Of a stretch of 64,000 bases of DNA, positions 18,623 through 26,845 are shown piece after piece (within the stretch, counting starts at the first letter, position 1; each line of letters starts with the position of its first letter). Origin of the DNA: an uncultured Chryseobacterium sp. Lineage in GTDB: Bacteria; Bacteroidota; Bacteroidia; Flavobacteriales; Weeksellaceae. Below the pieces are notes generated by a model. It did not search any database and was not told the origin of the DNA. It saw only the letters and a list, made by a program, of their open reading frames with translations. The stretch covers positions 1-64,000 of the forward strand of contig CAJYRQ010000005.1 of the NCBI GenBank assembly GCA_913777465.1, in the 5' to 3' direction. Both the position numbers and the translations under genes were made by a program.

Positions 18623-19393
18623 ATGGAAGGAAGCGTTGTTGAGGTAAAAGGGCAAAAGCTTTATATCGAATATAATCAGGTCTTCAAAAACAGGCCAACC
18701 CTTGTTTTTTTGCATGATTCCTTAGGCTGTACGCAGCTTTGGAGGGATTTCCCTTCCGCGCTGGGCAAAGCCGCCGGATGCAATGTACTCATCTACGACC
18801 GTCTGGGATATGGAAAATCTTTCCCGATGTTTACCCACGAAAGGGAAAACGACTATATGGAGACTGAAGCTGATGTACTGAATGACCTTCTGAATAAATT
18901 GGAAATCCATCAGGCGATCCTTTTCGGCCACAGCGACGGCGGAACCATTGCCCTGATTACCGCTTCCAAATACCCTGAGAAAATCAGTGCTGTCATTTGT
19001 GAAGCCGGACATATTTTTGTGGAAGACCTCACCGTAAAAGGGGTGAGGGATGCATGGAAGGCTTATCAGACAACCAATCTTCCTGAACGTCTTGCAAAAT
19101 ACCACGGCGGTAAAATGGAAATGCTGGTCAGGGCCTGGACGGAAATCTGGCTCAGTGACCGATTCAAAGCCTGGAATATAGAACCTATATTGAAAAATAT
19201 TACCGCTCCGTTATTGTTCATACAGGGAGAAACCGACGAATACGGGACTTTGGATCAGCTGGAAAAAACCGTTTCCCAGGTAAGCGGAATAACTGAAAAG
19301 TTTATTATTCCGGGTGCAGGCCATACGCCGCATAAGGAAGTTCCGGAAATCGTATTGGAAGAAGCAGCCGGATTTATCAACAGCATCTTGTAA
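18623..19393 (+). CDS. Alpha/beta hydrolase
   Basis: A 256-residue cytosolic alpha/beta-fold hydrolase. It has the oxyanion segment LVFLHDSLGCTQLW (about 27), the nucleophile elbow GHSDGG with Ser (about 99), an acid in GETDEYG (about 210) and the catalytic His in GAGHTPHKE (about 232). The substrate is unknown. It is probably co-transcribed with the upstream flavin oxidoreductase, 16 bases away. Confidence 0.88.
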   Translation: MEGSVVEVKGQKLYIEYNQVFKNRPTLVFLHDSLGCTQLWRDFPSALGKAAGCNVLIYDRLGYGKSFPMFTHERENDYMETEADVLNDLLNKLEIHQAILFGHSDGGTIALITASKYPEKISAVICEAGHIFVEDLTVKGVRDAWKAYQTTNLPERLAKYHGGKMEMLVRAWTEIWLSDRFKAWNIEPILKNITAPLLFIQGETDEYGTLDQLEKTVSQVSGITEKFIIPGAGHTPHKEVPEIVLEEAAGFINSIL

Positions 19394-19395
19394 AA

Positions 19396-19690
19396 GTGAA
19401 TGGTGAATCCGCTTCGCTTGTCAATGGTGAATTGTTTGATGAGAATTTTTCCGCTCCATACTGCCATATCTTTCAAATAAAAACAGAAATGGTCAAAACT
19501 TTAACCGCAATTCCCCTCCGAATCGGAAGGGGTGTCGAAAATTCAAAGAATTTTTGACGGGGTGGTTTTTTGAAAAGCGAATAGTGAATAGTGAATAGTG
19601 AATAGTGAATAGTGAATCCGCTTTGCTTGTCAATTTTCCCTGCAACAAAAATTCACAATTGACTTGCGCAGCAAAATTCACCATTCACCT
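19396..19690. repeat. Inverted-repeat intergenic element with a 7-bp tandem array
   Basis: Five perfect AATAGTG units lie at 19580-19614. GTGAATCCGCTTCGCTTGTC at about 19403 recurs as GTGAATCCGCTTTGCTTGTC at about 19613. The right end (about 19652-19689) is an inverted version of the left end (GTGAATGGTGAAT). The 300-base gap has no supported gene and looks like a small non-coding mobile or palindromic element. Confidence 0.6.
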
Positions 19691-19699
19691 ACTTAACCG

Positions 19700-20317
19700 C
19701 TACAGACTTTCAATCTCCCCTCTAATATTTTCCCTTGCCGTAACTTCATACCTATCCCTGAATTCATTGGTCTTAAAAATGCTTTTCAGCTCCAGAAAAT
19801 GCTGCAAAACCTTTTTTCTGCCGGGTTTATACATAAAATCCGGATAAATGGAATACTCTTTTCTGATCTTTTTGGTGTACTCCATGTATGTCTCAAAGCT
19901 TTTCCCCAGAACCGAAAGATCGGCATCCAGAAGATAATCCGTATCCCGGTCAACGGATTCATGATGCGCTTTGGTAGACAGAATCTGGTCTGAAACTTTT
20001 TGTAGGACATTTGGGCTCAGACCGAGCTTATCAAGCCTCAAAACAGCCATTTCCGCACTTTTTTCCTCGTTCTTTTTTGAAGTAGCATCATAAACAGCAT
20101 CGTGGTAAAAAACGGAGAAACTTACCGTCGAAAAATCTGCAATTTTATCCTTAACCGTATCCAGTTCGGCAAACATACTTTCAAGATGTGCTAAATTGTG
20201 GTAATGCCTGCCTTTCTCAGTATATTTTTTCTCTAATTCAGCCCATAAATCTTCAATGAGCTGATGATTATCTGCAAACTGAAGGCAGCCTTTTGTAAAC
20301 CTTTCCCGTAAGTTCAT
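19700..20317 (-). CDS. HD-superfamily metal-dependent phosphohydrolase
   Basis: A 205-residue protein matching the family of predicted metal-dependent HD hydrolases. It has RHYHNLAHLESM near residue 37, the HD pair in FYHDAVYD (about 72), the downstream STKAHH and a metal-binding Asp in LLDADLSVLG (about 132). No signal peptide is present. The natural substrate is unknown; HD proteins usually cleave nucleotide phosphates. The gene ends near the repeat element and lies downstream of the rhodanese terminator, so it is probably separately transcribed. Confidence 0.8.
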   Translation of the reverse strand: MNLRERFTKGCLQFADNHQLIEDLWAELEKKYTEKGRHYHNLAHLESMFAELDTVKDKIADFSTVSFSVFYHDAVYDATSKKNEEKSAEMAVLRLDKLGLSPNVLQKVSDQILSTKAHHESVDRDTDYLLDADLSVLGKSFETYMEYTKKIRKEYSIYPDFMYKPGRKKVLQHFLELKSIFKTNEFRDRYEVTARENIRGEIESL

Positions 20318-20335
20318 CGCATCCTATTTTAAAAT

Positions 20336-20361
20336 AAAAAAGGAACTTTTAAAAAGTTCCC
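20336..20361 (-). terminator. Terminator overlapping the rhodanese stop codon
   Basis: On the minus strand GGAACTTTT and AAAAGTTCC form a hairpin followed by T residues. The TAA stop of the rhodanese gene lies at the centre of this hairpin. Confidence 0.8.
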
Positions 20362-20648
20362 TGATTTGCTTCGATAGTAGCTTTCAATTCAGCCCAGCCT
20401 CCGCCGTTGTAGCCGTCTTTCAGCCCTTGCGTATTTAGATATTCCAATGCTTTTCCGCTTCTGTTTCCGCTTCTGCAGAAGATCACTACCGGTTTTTCGA
20501 TCGAAAGGATCTCTTCCTGTCTGTCTTCCACTTCACCCAGCGGGATATTGGTAGCACCTTCGATAGCCCCGTCCATTTCCAGTTCCATAGGTTCACGAAC
20601 GTCGATGAGCTGATAATTTCCTGATTTTAAAACTTCTGATAAAGACAT
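20349..20648 (-). CDS. Single-domain rhodanese-like sulfurtransferase
   Basis: A 99-residue single rhodanese domain. LIDVREPMELEMDGAIEGA is the N-terminal signature and the active-site loop CRSGNRSG (Cys about 63) can carry a persulfide. Small rhodaneses of this type move sulfane sulfur in the cytosol. Its terminator overlaps the stop codon. It is divergent from queG. Confidence 0.92.
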   Translation of the reverse strand: MSLSEVLKSGNYQLIDVREPMELEMDGAIEGATNIPLGEVEDRQEEILSIEKPVVIFCRSGNRSGKALEYLNTQGLKDGYNGGGWAELKATIEANQGTF

Positions 20649-20768
20649 AATATATTAATATTTAATGTTAAAAATTACTTACGGCCTTCTGAAAATACCC
20701 ATACAGCAAATCGATCGGCTAAAGTCCAAACAAATTTATAAAATAATCTTAGTTTTGCAATGTAAAAG

Positions 20769-21713
20769 ATGAGTTCAACCGCAGAAAGATATTCACAGCT
20801 GATTAAAGCCAAGGCCAAAAGTTTTGGGTTTCAGAGCTGTGGCATTTCCAAAGCGGAGTTCCTGGAAGAAGATGCCCGCCCGCTGGAAAGCTGGCTGAAG
20901 AACAATTTCCATGGCGAAATGAAATACATGGAAAATTATTTCGATAAAAGGCTCGATCCGCGACTGCTGGTCGAAGGTTCAAAATCGGTAATTTCTCTTT
21001 CGTATAATTATTTCCCGGAAGAAAAAATTTCAACCTTTGAGAATTTCAAGATCTCAAAATATGCCTACGCGGAAGACTATCATGAAGTGATCAAAGATAT
21101 TCTGCGGGACATGGTGGCTGAACTTCAGGAAGAAATAGGGGAGTTCGGATTCCGGGTATTCGTAGATTCCGCGCCGGTGCTGGAAAGAAGCTGGGCGAGA
21201 AAATCGGGGATCGGCTGGGTCGGTAAAAACGCCAACCTGATTACCCGGCAAAGCGGATCGTTCTACTTTCTGGCGGAAATCATCTGCGATCTTGAGCTTG
21301 TTCCCGATCATCCGACAACGGATCATTGCGGAACCTGCAGGAAATGTATTGATGCCTGCCCAACCAATGCTATTGTTTCCGAAAAACTGGTAGACGGAAG
21401 CAAGTGTATATCGTATGCCACCATTGAATTAAAAGATTCGATTCCGGATTACTTCAAAGATAAAATGGACGACTGGATGTTCGGCTGCGATGTCTGTCAG
21501 GATGTCTGTCCATGGAACCGTTTTTCGGCACCGCACCAGCAGAGCAAATTTAGGCCGAATGAAAATTTAAAGAACTTTAAGAAGGGAGAATGGCGGGAAC
21601 TGACGCAGGAACTGTTTTCCGAAATATTCCGGAAATCACCGGTAAAACGTACAAAATTCGTGGGACTGAAACGGAATATTGAATTTCTGGAAAAATCTTC
21701 GGATATAGATTAA
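20769..21713 (+). CDS. queG: Epoxyqueuosine reductase QueG
   Basis: A 314-residue protein that performs the last step of queuosine synthesis (epoxyqueuosine to queuosine in tRNA). It has the cobalamin-binding N-terminal part, the VDSAPVLERSWARKSGIGW segment (about 137), and two 4Fe-4S motifs: CGTCRKCIDACP (about 190) and CDVCQDVCPWN (about 240). The length is typical of short QueG forms. It appears monocistronic. Confidence 0.95.
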   Translation: MSSTAERYSQLIKAKAKSFGFQSCGISKAEFLEEDARPLESWLKNNFHGEMKYMENYFDKRLDPRLLVEGSKSVISLSYNYFPEEKISTFENFKISKYAYAEDYHEVIKDILRDMVAELQEEIGEFGFRVFVDSAPVLERSWARKSGIGWVGKNANLITRQSGSFYFLAEIICDLELVPDHPTTDHCGTCRKCIDACPTNAIVSEKLVDGSKCISYATIELKDSIPDYFKDKMDDWMFGCDVCQDVCPWNRFSAPHQQSKFRPNENLKNFKKGEWRELTQELFSEIFRKSPVKRTKFVGLKRNIEFLEKSSDID

Positions 21714-21735
21714 ATACCTTTTTTGCAGATATAGC

Positions 21736-21785
21736 CTTATCCGGAAGGATTGAAACTCCGGGTAAAGGCGGTTAGACGGCCATTC
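21736..21785. other. Possible structured RNA or hairpin downstream of queG
   Basis: GCCTTATCCGG near 21734 pairs imperfectly with CCGGGTAAAGGC, with a second short pairing around GGCGGTTAGACGGCC. No T run follows, so it is not a classical terminator. I do not recognise a named RNA family. Confidence 0.25.
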
Positions 21786-21881
21786 CTAAATTATGATTTT
21801 AAGAACGTTAAGAAATTAAAATTAATCAGCGGCTTCTATAAAAGAAAAATCGACTTCCGGTAGAATTATTCTCTCCGAAAA

Positions 21882-21962
21882 TCAACGTTTTTTCTGAACC
21901 CTTTTTGGAGCTACTTTTACCCTGATTTTAAATCTTTTGTTGGATTTGGTGTTTTTCTGCAT
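21882..21962 (-). CDS. Candidate 26-residue very basic small protein
   Basis: A minus-strand ATG frame encodes MQKNTKSNKRFKIRVKVAPK followed by RVQKKR, with about 12 Lys/Arg in 26 residues. A TAAATTTA promoter-like sequence lies about 25 bases upstream. Such composition suits a ribosome- or nucleic-acid-associated microprotein, but no family is recognised and chance cannot be excluded. Confidence 0.35.
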   Translation of the reverse strand: MQKNTKSNKRFKIRVKVAPKRVQKKR

Positions 21963-22060
21963 ATTTGTGAAGTATTTGTACTTAAATTTAACGAAAATTT
22001 CGATTGAAACAAATACTTTTGCGAAAAATTATACATTAAATTTTATTAAATTAATAAACC

Positions 22061-22744
22061 ATGACGGTGAAAAAAATGGTATTGCTTATTCTTAAAACAT
22101 TGGGAATTCTCATAGGAATCATTGTGGTGTATGTCGCTGCAGGATATTTTCTCCCTTTTATAGAAGTTCCCGCAAAGGATGACGGGCAGAAAAAAGAAAT
22201 CCCGATTTACATCTATACCAACGGTGTGCATACCGATATCGTGATGCCGGTAAAGAACGGTCTGCACGATTGGAGTGCGAAAATTCCTTTCAGCAATACC
22301 AAATCCAAAGAAACCGATTACCGGTTTGTCGGGATCGGGTGGGGTGATAAAGGTTTTTATCTTGATACGCCGACTTGGGCCGACCTGAAATTTTCTACCG
22401 CTTTCAAAGCGGCATTCTGGCTGAGCGAATCGGCGATGCACTGTAGTTATTATAAAACGATGAAGGAGGGAGAAGACTGTAAACGTATTATGATCAGCAG
22501 AAATCAGTATAAAGACCTGGTGAAATTTGTAGACGAAAAATTTGATAAGGACGCCAACGGAAACTATGTAGTGGTTCCTACCAACGCGGTCTATGGAAAC
22601 AACGATGCTTTTTACGATGCCAAAGGGACATACAGTTTTCTCGACACCTGCAATACCTGGGCGAACAATGCTTTAAAAGCAGCCGGACAGAAAGCAGCAT
22701 GGTGGACGCCTTCGGATTATGGGATTTTTCTTCACTACAAATAA
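22061..22744 (+). CDS. TIGR02117/DUF2459 family membrane-anchored protein
   Basis: A 227-residue protein with one N-terminal membrane segment (ILIGIIVVYVAAGYFLP) and a periplasmic domain. The YTNGVHTDIVMP and GIGWGDKGFYLDTP segments and the CNTWANNALKAAG motif fit DUF2459, a family of unknown function first noted near urease clusters. The His in NGVHTD and Cys in DTCNTW could form an NlpC/P60-like catalytic pair; this is inference. It is followed 4 bases later by an L,D-transpeptidase-like lipoprotein, which suggests a cell-wall role. Confidence 0.85.
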   Translation: MTVKKMVLLILKTLGILIGIIVVYVAAGYFLPFIEVPAKDDGQKKEIPIYIYTNGVHTDIVMPVKNGLHDWSAKIPFSNTKSKETDYRFVGIGWGDKGFYLDTPTWADLKFSTAFKAAFWLSESAMHCSYYKTMKEGEDCKRIMISRNQYKDLVKFVDEKFDKDANGNYVVVPTNAVYGNNDAFYDAKGTYSFLDTCNTWANNALKAAGQKAAWWTPSDYGIFLHYK

Positions 22745-22748
22745 CCCT

Positions 22749-23390
22749 ATGAAGTTTTTAGCCTTCATCTTTATAACGTTTCTTTTTGTCTCATGTAAGC
22801 AGGAACAGAATTCCGGTAATATTTCGTTTTCAGGAACATCAGATAGCGTCCGTCCGGTTGCCGATTCGGCTAAATTAAGGATGAAAGCGAAAGCGGCACT
22901 GCAGTTCTGTAAAAAGAACAATTTCAATACGGATTTCTGTTTTCTGATCGACATGAGCCTGCATTCGGGAGTGAAAAGGCTTTTTGTATGGGATTTCAAT
23001 AAGAATAAAATTACCGGGAACTATCTGGTGGGTCACGGCTGCGGTAATAACCCCTGGAGCAAAGACGATTCTAAAGACGGCCCGCAATTCAGCAATGAAG
23101 ACGGAAGCCACCTTTCGTCGCTGGGAAAATATAAAATTCAGGAACGCGGCTACAGCGATTGGGGAATCCATGTAAAATACCTGATGCACGGTCTGGAGGA
23201 AACCAACAGCAATGCGCTCAAAAGATTCATCGTCTTCCATTCCTGGAACCTGATGAGCGATGAAGAAGTCTTCCCCAAAGGTTCCCCGGAAGGCTGGGGC
23301 TGCCCGACGGTTTCCAACAATACGATGAGAGAAATCGATCCCATGCTTCAGAAATCCAAACAACCGGTGCTGATGTGGATTTATAATTAA
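22749..23390 (+). CDS. Murein L,D-transpeptidase catalytic-domain lipoprotein
   Basis: The ATG at 22749 gives 213 residues with a lipoprotein signal (FIFITFLFVSCKQ). The body contains YLVGHGCGNNPWS, SSLGKYKI, the catalytic-region His in FIVFHSWN (about 160) and SPEGWGCPTVSN with the likely nucleophile Cys (about 182). This is the YkuD_2-type L,D-transpeptidase fold, acting on peptidoglycan cross-links. It forms a two-gene operon with the preceding DUF2459 gene. Confidence 0.85.
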   Translation: MKFLAFIFITFLFVSCKQEQNSGNISFSGTSDSVRPVADSAKLRMKAKAALQFCKKNNFNTDFCFLIDMSLHSGVKRLFVWDFNKNKITGNYLVGHGCGNNPWSKDDSKDGPQFSNEDGSHLSSLGKYKIQERGYSDWGIHVKYLMHGLEETNSNALKRFIVFHSWNLMSDEEVFPKGSPEGWGCPTVSNNTMREIDPMLQKSKQPVLMWIYN

Positions 23391-23609
23391 ATTTAAAGAC
23401 TCAAATAATCGCACGAAGATATTGCAGACTTTTAATCTGAATAATTGCCTGGTCTGAGACAGAATTGAACCATTAAGGTTATGAAGAAGTTCAGAAAAAT
23501 TAAGGAGCTTTGCTTTAAGCAAGCATACCGCTAAATAAATCTCTGATTTTGGCTTAATCTTATTTTCTTAATCCTCATTAATAGTTCAAATAAAATATAT
23601 GGCTGCAAT

Positions 23610-23740
23610 TTCTTTAAAAACCTTTGCGGGCTTAGTTAAGTGAAAAGTTTATGCTGAGCCTGTAGAAGTACCTCTGTGAAACTTAAAAACAGTAAGCTGG
23701 CCAAAAAAGCTTAGTGCGCTCCGTGTTCAATAATTCGTAT
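23610..23740. repeat. Decayed dispersed repeat (same family as 14130-14500)
   Basis: AAAAGTTTATGCTGAGCCTG and GAAGTACC match the 14180-14213 copy, and GCGCTCCGTGTTCAA matches the 14135 copy. The rest of the 23391-23879 gap shows no supported gene. Confidence 0.55.
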
Positions 23741-23879
23741 TATAAAATAACACAAACCATTTCCAGCTTTCCCTTATAAACCTCAATGAAAATTGTGGGA
23801 TTATTTTCCGGCTTTCAGAAGTTCCTACCACGTTTAGTCTGATTTTTGTATAACCCAATCCGATAAAAATTTGGAATAC

Positions 23880-24341
23880 ATGAAACACCGACTCCACCGT
23901 GAACAGCAGCTCAATTGTGATATTGAGACCGCCTGGAAATTCTTCTCTTCTGCCAACAACCTTTCCAAGATAACCCCGAAAGAAATGAATTTCATTGTGC
24001 TGACAAAATTTGAAAATGATGAAATTTACGAAGAAATGATCATCGATTATTTCGTGTCGCCTCTGTTCGGAATCAAAATGAGATGGCAGACCGAAATTAT
24101 TCACGTCGACGATCGCAGGAGTTTTACGGATTTTCAGAAAAAAGGGCCTTACAAGTTGTGGCATCATTTCCATGAATTTATTGAAAATGAAAACGGGGTT
24201 TTAATGAAAGATACGGTAGATTACGAACTGCCGCTGGGTTTTCTGGGAGAAATTGCCCACAGCATTATGGTAAAGAAAAAAGTAGAAGGGATTTTTGATT
24301 ACCGGTACGGAATCCTGGAAAAAATGTTCAATCAAAAATAA
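23880..24341 (+). CDS. SRPBCC (START-like) ligand-binding protein
   Basis: I use the ATG at 23880 (153 residues, MKHRLHREQQLNCDIETAWK); a TTG nine bases upstream is possible. The helix-grip landmarks are the N-terminal IETAWKFFSSANNLSKITP and the MKDTVDYELPLGFLG strand. Proteins of this type commonly sit beside photolyase genes in bacteria, as here: the photolyase starts 5 bases after its stop. The ligand is unknown; a link to light or DNA-repair physiology is inferred from context. Confidence 0.82.
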   Translation: MKHRLHREQQLNCDIETAWKFFSSANNLSKITPKEMNFIVLTKFENDEIYEEMIIDYFVSPLFGIKMRWQTEIIHVDDRRSFTDFQKKGPYKLWHHFHEFIENENGVLMKDTVDYELPLGFLGEIAHSIMVKKKVEGIFDYRYGILEKMFNQK

Positions 24342-24346
24342 GCCCG

Positions 24347-25645
24347 ATGCCTGAAAAACAAAAAATAAATGTATTCTGGTTCCGGAGGGATTTCAGACTG
24401 GATGATAACTGCGGACTTTCCGAAGCTTTGGCCTCGGGATTAAAGGTGCTGCCCATTTTCATTTACGATACCGATATCCTCGATAAACTGGAAAACAAAT
24501 CCGATAAAAGGGTAGATTACTTCCACCGTGCGTTGAAAAGCATGCATGAAGAGCTGAAAAAATACAAAAGCGGAATAACTACTTTCAAAGGAAAACCGAT
24601 GGAAGCCTTTAAAAAGCTGACAGAAGATTTTGATATTGATACCGTTTTCTGCAATGAAGATTATGAGCCGGGAGCGATAAAGCGTGACCAGGAAATCTCA
24701 GACTTTCTTACAAAGAAGAATATCGGACTAAAGTCCTGTAAAGATCAGGTGATTTTCCATAAAGACGAGGTAGCTAAAAAAGATGGGAAGCCGTATACCG
24801 TATATACACCGTATTCCAAAAAATGGAAGGAAGTTTTGAAGGACAATAAAATAAAAACCTATAAAACGGATTTTTCCCAATTTTTATCCTATTCCGTACC
24901 GAAGTTCCCCGAATTAAAGGATATAGGATTCGAAAAAACAGATATCAAAGATGAGAAGCCGGCCCTGAAAAAATCAATCATCGAAGATTATGGCAAATAC
25001 CGGAATTATCCCGGGCTGGATCATACCACCCATCTGGGCGTTGCGCTCCGTTTCGGAACGATTTCCGTGCGCAAATGTGTGCAGTATGCCCTTAAAAATA
25101 ACGAAACCTGGCTGAACGAACTGATCTGGCGGGAATTTTTTATGCAGATTCTCTATCACTTCCCAAAAGTCGTTAATGCTCCGTTCAGAGATAAATACGA
25201 AAACATCCAGTGGAGGAATAATGAAAAGGAGTTTAAAATCTGGTGCGAAGGCAAGACCGGTTATCCCATCGTTGATGCAGGAATGCGGCAGTTGAATGAA
25301 GCAGGGTTTATGCACAACCGGGTACGGATGGTGGTGGCCAGCTTCCTTACCAAACATCTTCTGATCGACTGGAGGTGGGGAGAAGCTTATTTTGCTGAAA
25401 AGCTCCTGGATTATGAGCTGTCGTCCAATAACGGCAACTGGCAGTGGGTGGCAGGATGTGGCTGTGATGCGTCACCGTATTTCAGGGTTTTCAATCCGGC
25501 AGAGCAGACCAAAAAATTTGACAAAGATGAGAAATACATCAAGCAATGGCTGAGTGAAGAAGATTTGAAAACCGAACCTGTTGTAGAGCATACTTCTGCC
25601 CGGAAACGTGCACTGGAAGTTTATGGCAAAGCGGTAAAAGGATAA
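24347..25645 (+). CDS. phrB: Deoxyribodipyrimidine photolyase (class I, cryptochrome/photolyase family)
   Basis: A 432-residue flavoprotein that repairs cyclobutane pyrimidine dimers with blue light. The N-terminal antenna domain starts VFWFRRDFRLDDN. The FAD-binding domain carries GLDHTTHLGVALRFGTIS (about 226), WLNELIWREFF (about 262), the TGYPIVDAGMRQL segment (about 303), MHNRVRMVVASFL and the WRWGE-NNGNWQWVAG core near 345-370. It is co-transcribed with the SRPBCC gene and followed by a terminator. Confidence 0.95.
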   Translation: MPEKQKINVFWFRRDFRLDDNCGLSEALASGLKVLPIFIYDTDILDKLENKSDKRVDYFHRALKSMHEELKKYKSGITTFKGKPMEAFKKLTEDFDIDTVFCNEDYEPGAIKRDQEISDFLTKKNIGLKSCKDQVIFHKDEVAKKDGKPYTVYTPYSKKWKEVLKDNKIKTYKTDFSQFLSYSVPKFPELKDIGFEKTDIKDEKPALKKSIIEDYGKYRNYPGLDHTTHLGVALRFGTISVRKCVQYALKNNETWLNELIWREFFMQILYHFPKVVNAPFRDKYENIQWRNNEKEFKIWCEGKTGYPIVDAGMRQLNEAGFMHNRVRMVVASFLTKHLLIDWRWGEAYFAEKLLDYELSSNNGNWQWVAGCGCDASPYFRVFNPAEQTKKFDKDEKYIKQWLSEEDLKTEPVVEHTSARKRALEVYGKAVKG

Positions 25646-25664
25646 TTTTGATAATCTAAACTTA

Positions 25665-25701
25665 AATTCCCGAAGGTTCTTATCAACCTGCGGGAATTTT
25701 T
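25665..25701 (+). terminator. Terminator after the photolyase operon
   Basis: AAATTCCCG and CGGGAATTT form the outer stem, with an inner AGGTT/AACCT stem, followed by T-rich sequence. Confidence 0.8.
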
Positions 25702-25830
25702 ATTTTATGAACATCTGTTAAAATCTTTCAGAAATTATAAACTTATCAGATGCATAATGTATTTATGTTAATTATTGCAGGGTTTTTAAAAAGGGGTACA
25801 GACTTTGTTTATTCAGAATAAGAGACTTAC

Positions 25831-26007
25831 ATGGAAATGTCAAAGTCCTATAAATCATTTAATTTTAAAACATCTGTTATGGCTAAGCAAATACTCAACC
25901 TGCCGGTTATTAAAAAAGTTATCAAAAAACTTTCTCTTTTTTCAAGCTCCAACAAAAATATGTCAGAATTCATTTCGTTAATCAACGAAGATCACTTCAT
26001 CAGATAG
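25831..26007 (+). CDS. Candidate 58-residue small protein
   Basis: An ATG frame with stop at 26005 encodes a basic then acidic protein (Lys-rich core LPVIKKVIKKLSLFSSS, end INEDHFIR). It fills the gap between the photolyase terminator and the convergent gene ending at 26011. Four in-frame ATGs leave the true start uncertain. No family recognised. Confidence 0.35.
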   Translation: MEMSKSYKSFNFKTSVMAKQILNLPVIKKVIKKLSLFSSSNKNMSEFISLINEDHFIR

Positions 26008-26010
26008 CCG

Positions 26011-26505
26011 TCAATGGATTCCGATTTTTTTCAACGCAGCACCATTCAGATATATTTCATTGAAATAAGTCAGTGATTCTATGTCGCTGAAATTCTGGAA
26101 CAACCTGTCATTTTTATTGAAGGAAAGTTCTATTGATTTGTCGTATTCCGCTACAATCCTCACCACCGAATAGCCATTGTAGGCAATGGCAAAGCCATCG
26201 AACAGGCATTTCTTTTCAGCCTTCTGATAAATTTTATATTCCTCAAATACCGTACTTTCCGAATTTCCGGCAGATCCTTTTCTGTTATGCTTCAGTGATT
26301 TCCATGAGGTATAATTCTTAGGCTCCTTCAGGATATTTCCTCTTTCATCTACAGGGACAAACATTCCTAACGTCAGCGGCTTCTTTAGAAAAGTCGCATA
26401 ATTATTCATCAGTTTCAGGGTCTGCAGATCTGCATACCCTTCATGAGAATAATACTCTATTACGAAATCGGTCATCGGAATCAGTTTGTGCGGGCTGAGC
26501 GGCAT
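26011..26505 (-). CDS. Hypothetical protein
   Basis: A 164-residue cytosolic protein without recognised domain. The sequence is mixed alpha/beta with segments such as FVIEYYSHEGYADLQTLKLM and GYSVVRIVAEYDKSIELSFN. A start at MTDFVIEYY, ten codons in, is also possible. It is isolated, with an AT-rich upstream region containing the palindrome AACGATCGTT near 26534. Function unknown. Confidence 0.6.
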   Translation of the reverse strand: MPLSPHKLIPMTDFVIEYYSHEGYADLQTLKLMNNYATFLKKPLTLGMFVPVDERGNILKEPKNYTSWKSLKHNRKGSAGNSESTVFEEYKIYQKAEKKCLFDGFAIAYNGYSVVRIVAEYDKSIELSFNKNDRLFQNFSDIESLTYFNEIYLNGAALKKIGIH

Positions 26506-26726
26506 AGTTATTATTTCTTAAACTAAAAATTAATAAACGATCGTTAAAAAAGCGAAGATAAATAAATTGTGAAAAGCAATAAAATAATTTTATCGCTACA
26601 CTTCATCGAATTATAATTAATTATTTTTAATTAAATTTGTAAATTATTGATAATCAGTTGTTTTATTTGTTGTTTCAGAGGCGTTTATTCTCTTATTTAA
26701 AACAATTCAAAATTTCTCAAGGATGA

Positions 26727-26756
26727 AAAACCCTCTGCGTATTGCAGAGGGCTGAT
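26727..26756 (-). terminator. Terminator of the efflux operon
   Basis: CCCTCTGC and GCAGAGGG form an 8-bp stem with T residues on the minus strand, about 90 bases past the TolC stop. The rest of the 26506-26845 gap is AT-rich with no gene seen. Confidence 0.8.
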
Positions 26757-26845
26757 TAATAAATTTATCTAATGATAATGAAATAAATAATCCTGAATAA
26801 ACAGAACGGGAAATGGGAAAATTTGAAACCGGTTTAATCTCTTAA

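Noticed and set aside
19580-19614. CRISPR-like array
   Set aside because: The five AATAGTG units are contiguous with no spacers; it is a simple tandem repeat. No cas genes are present.
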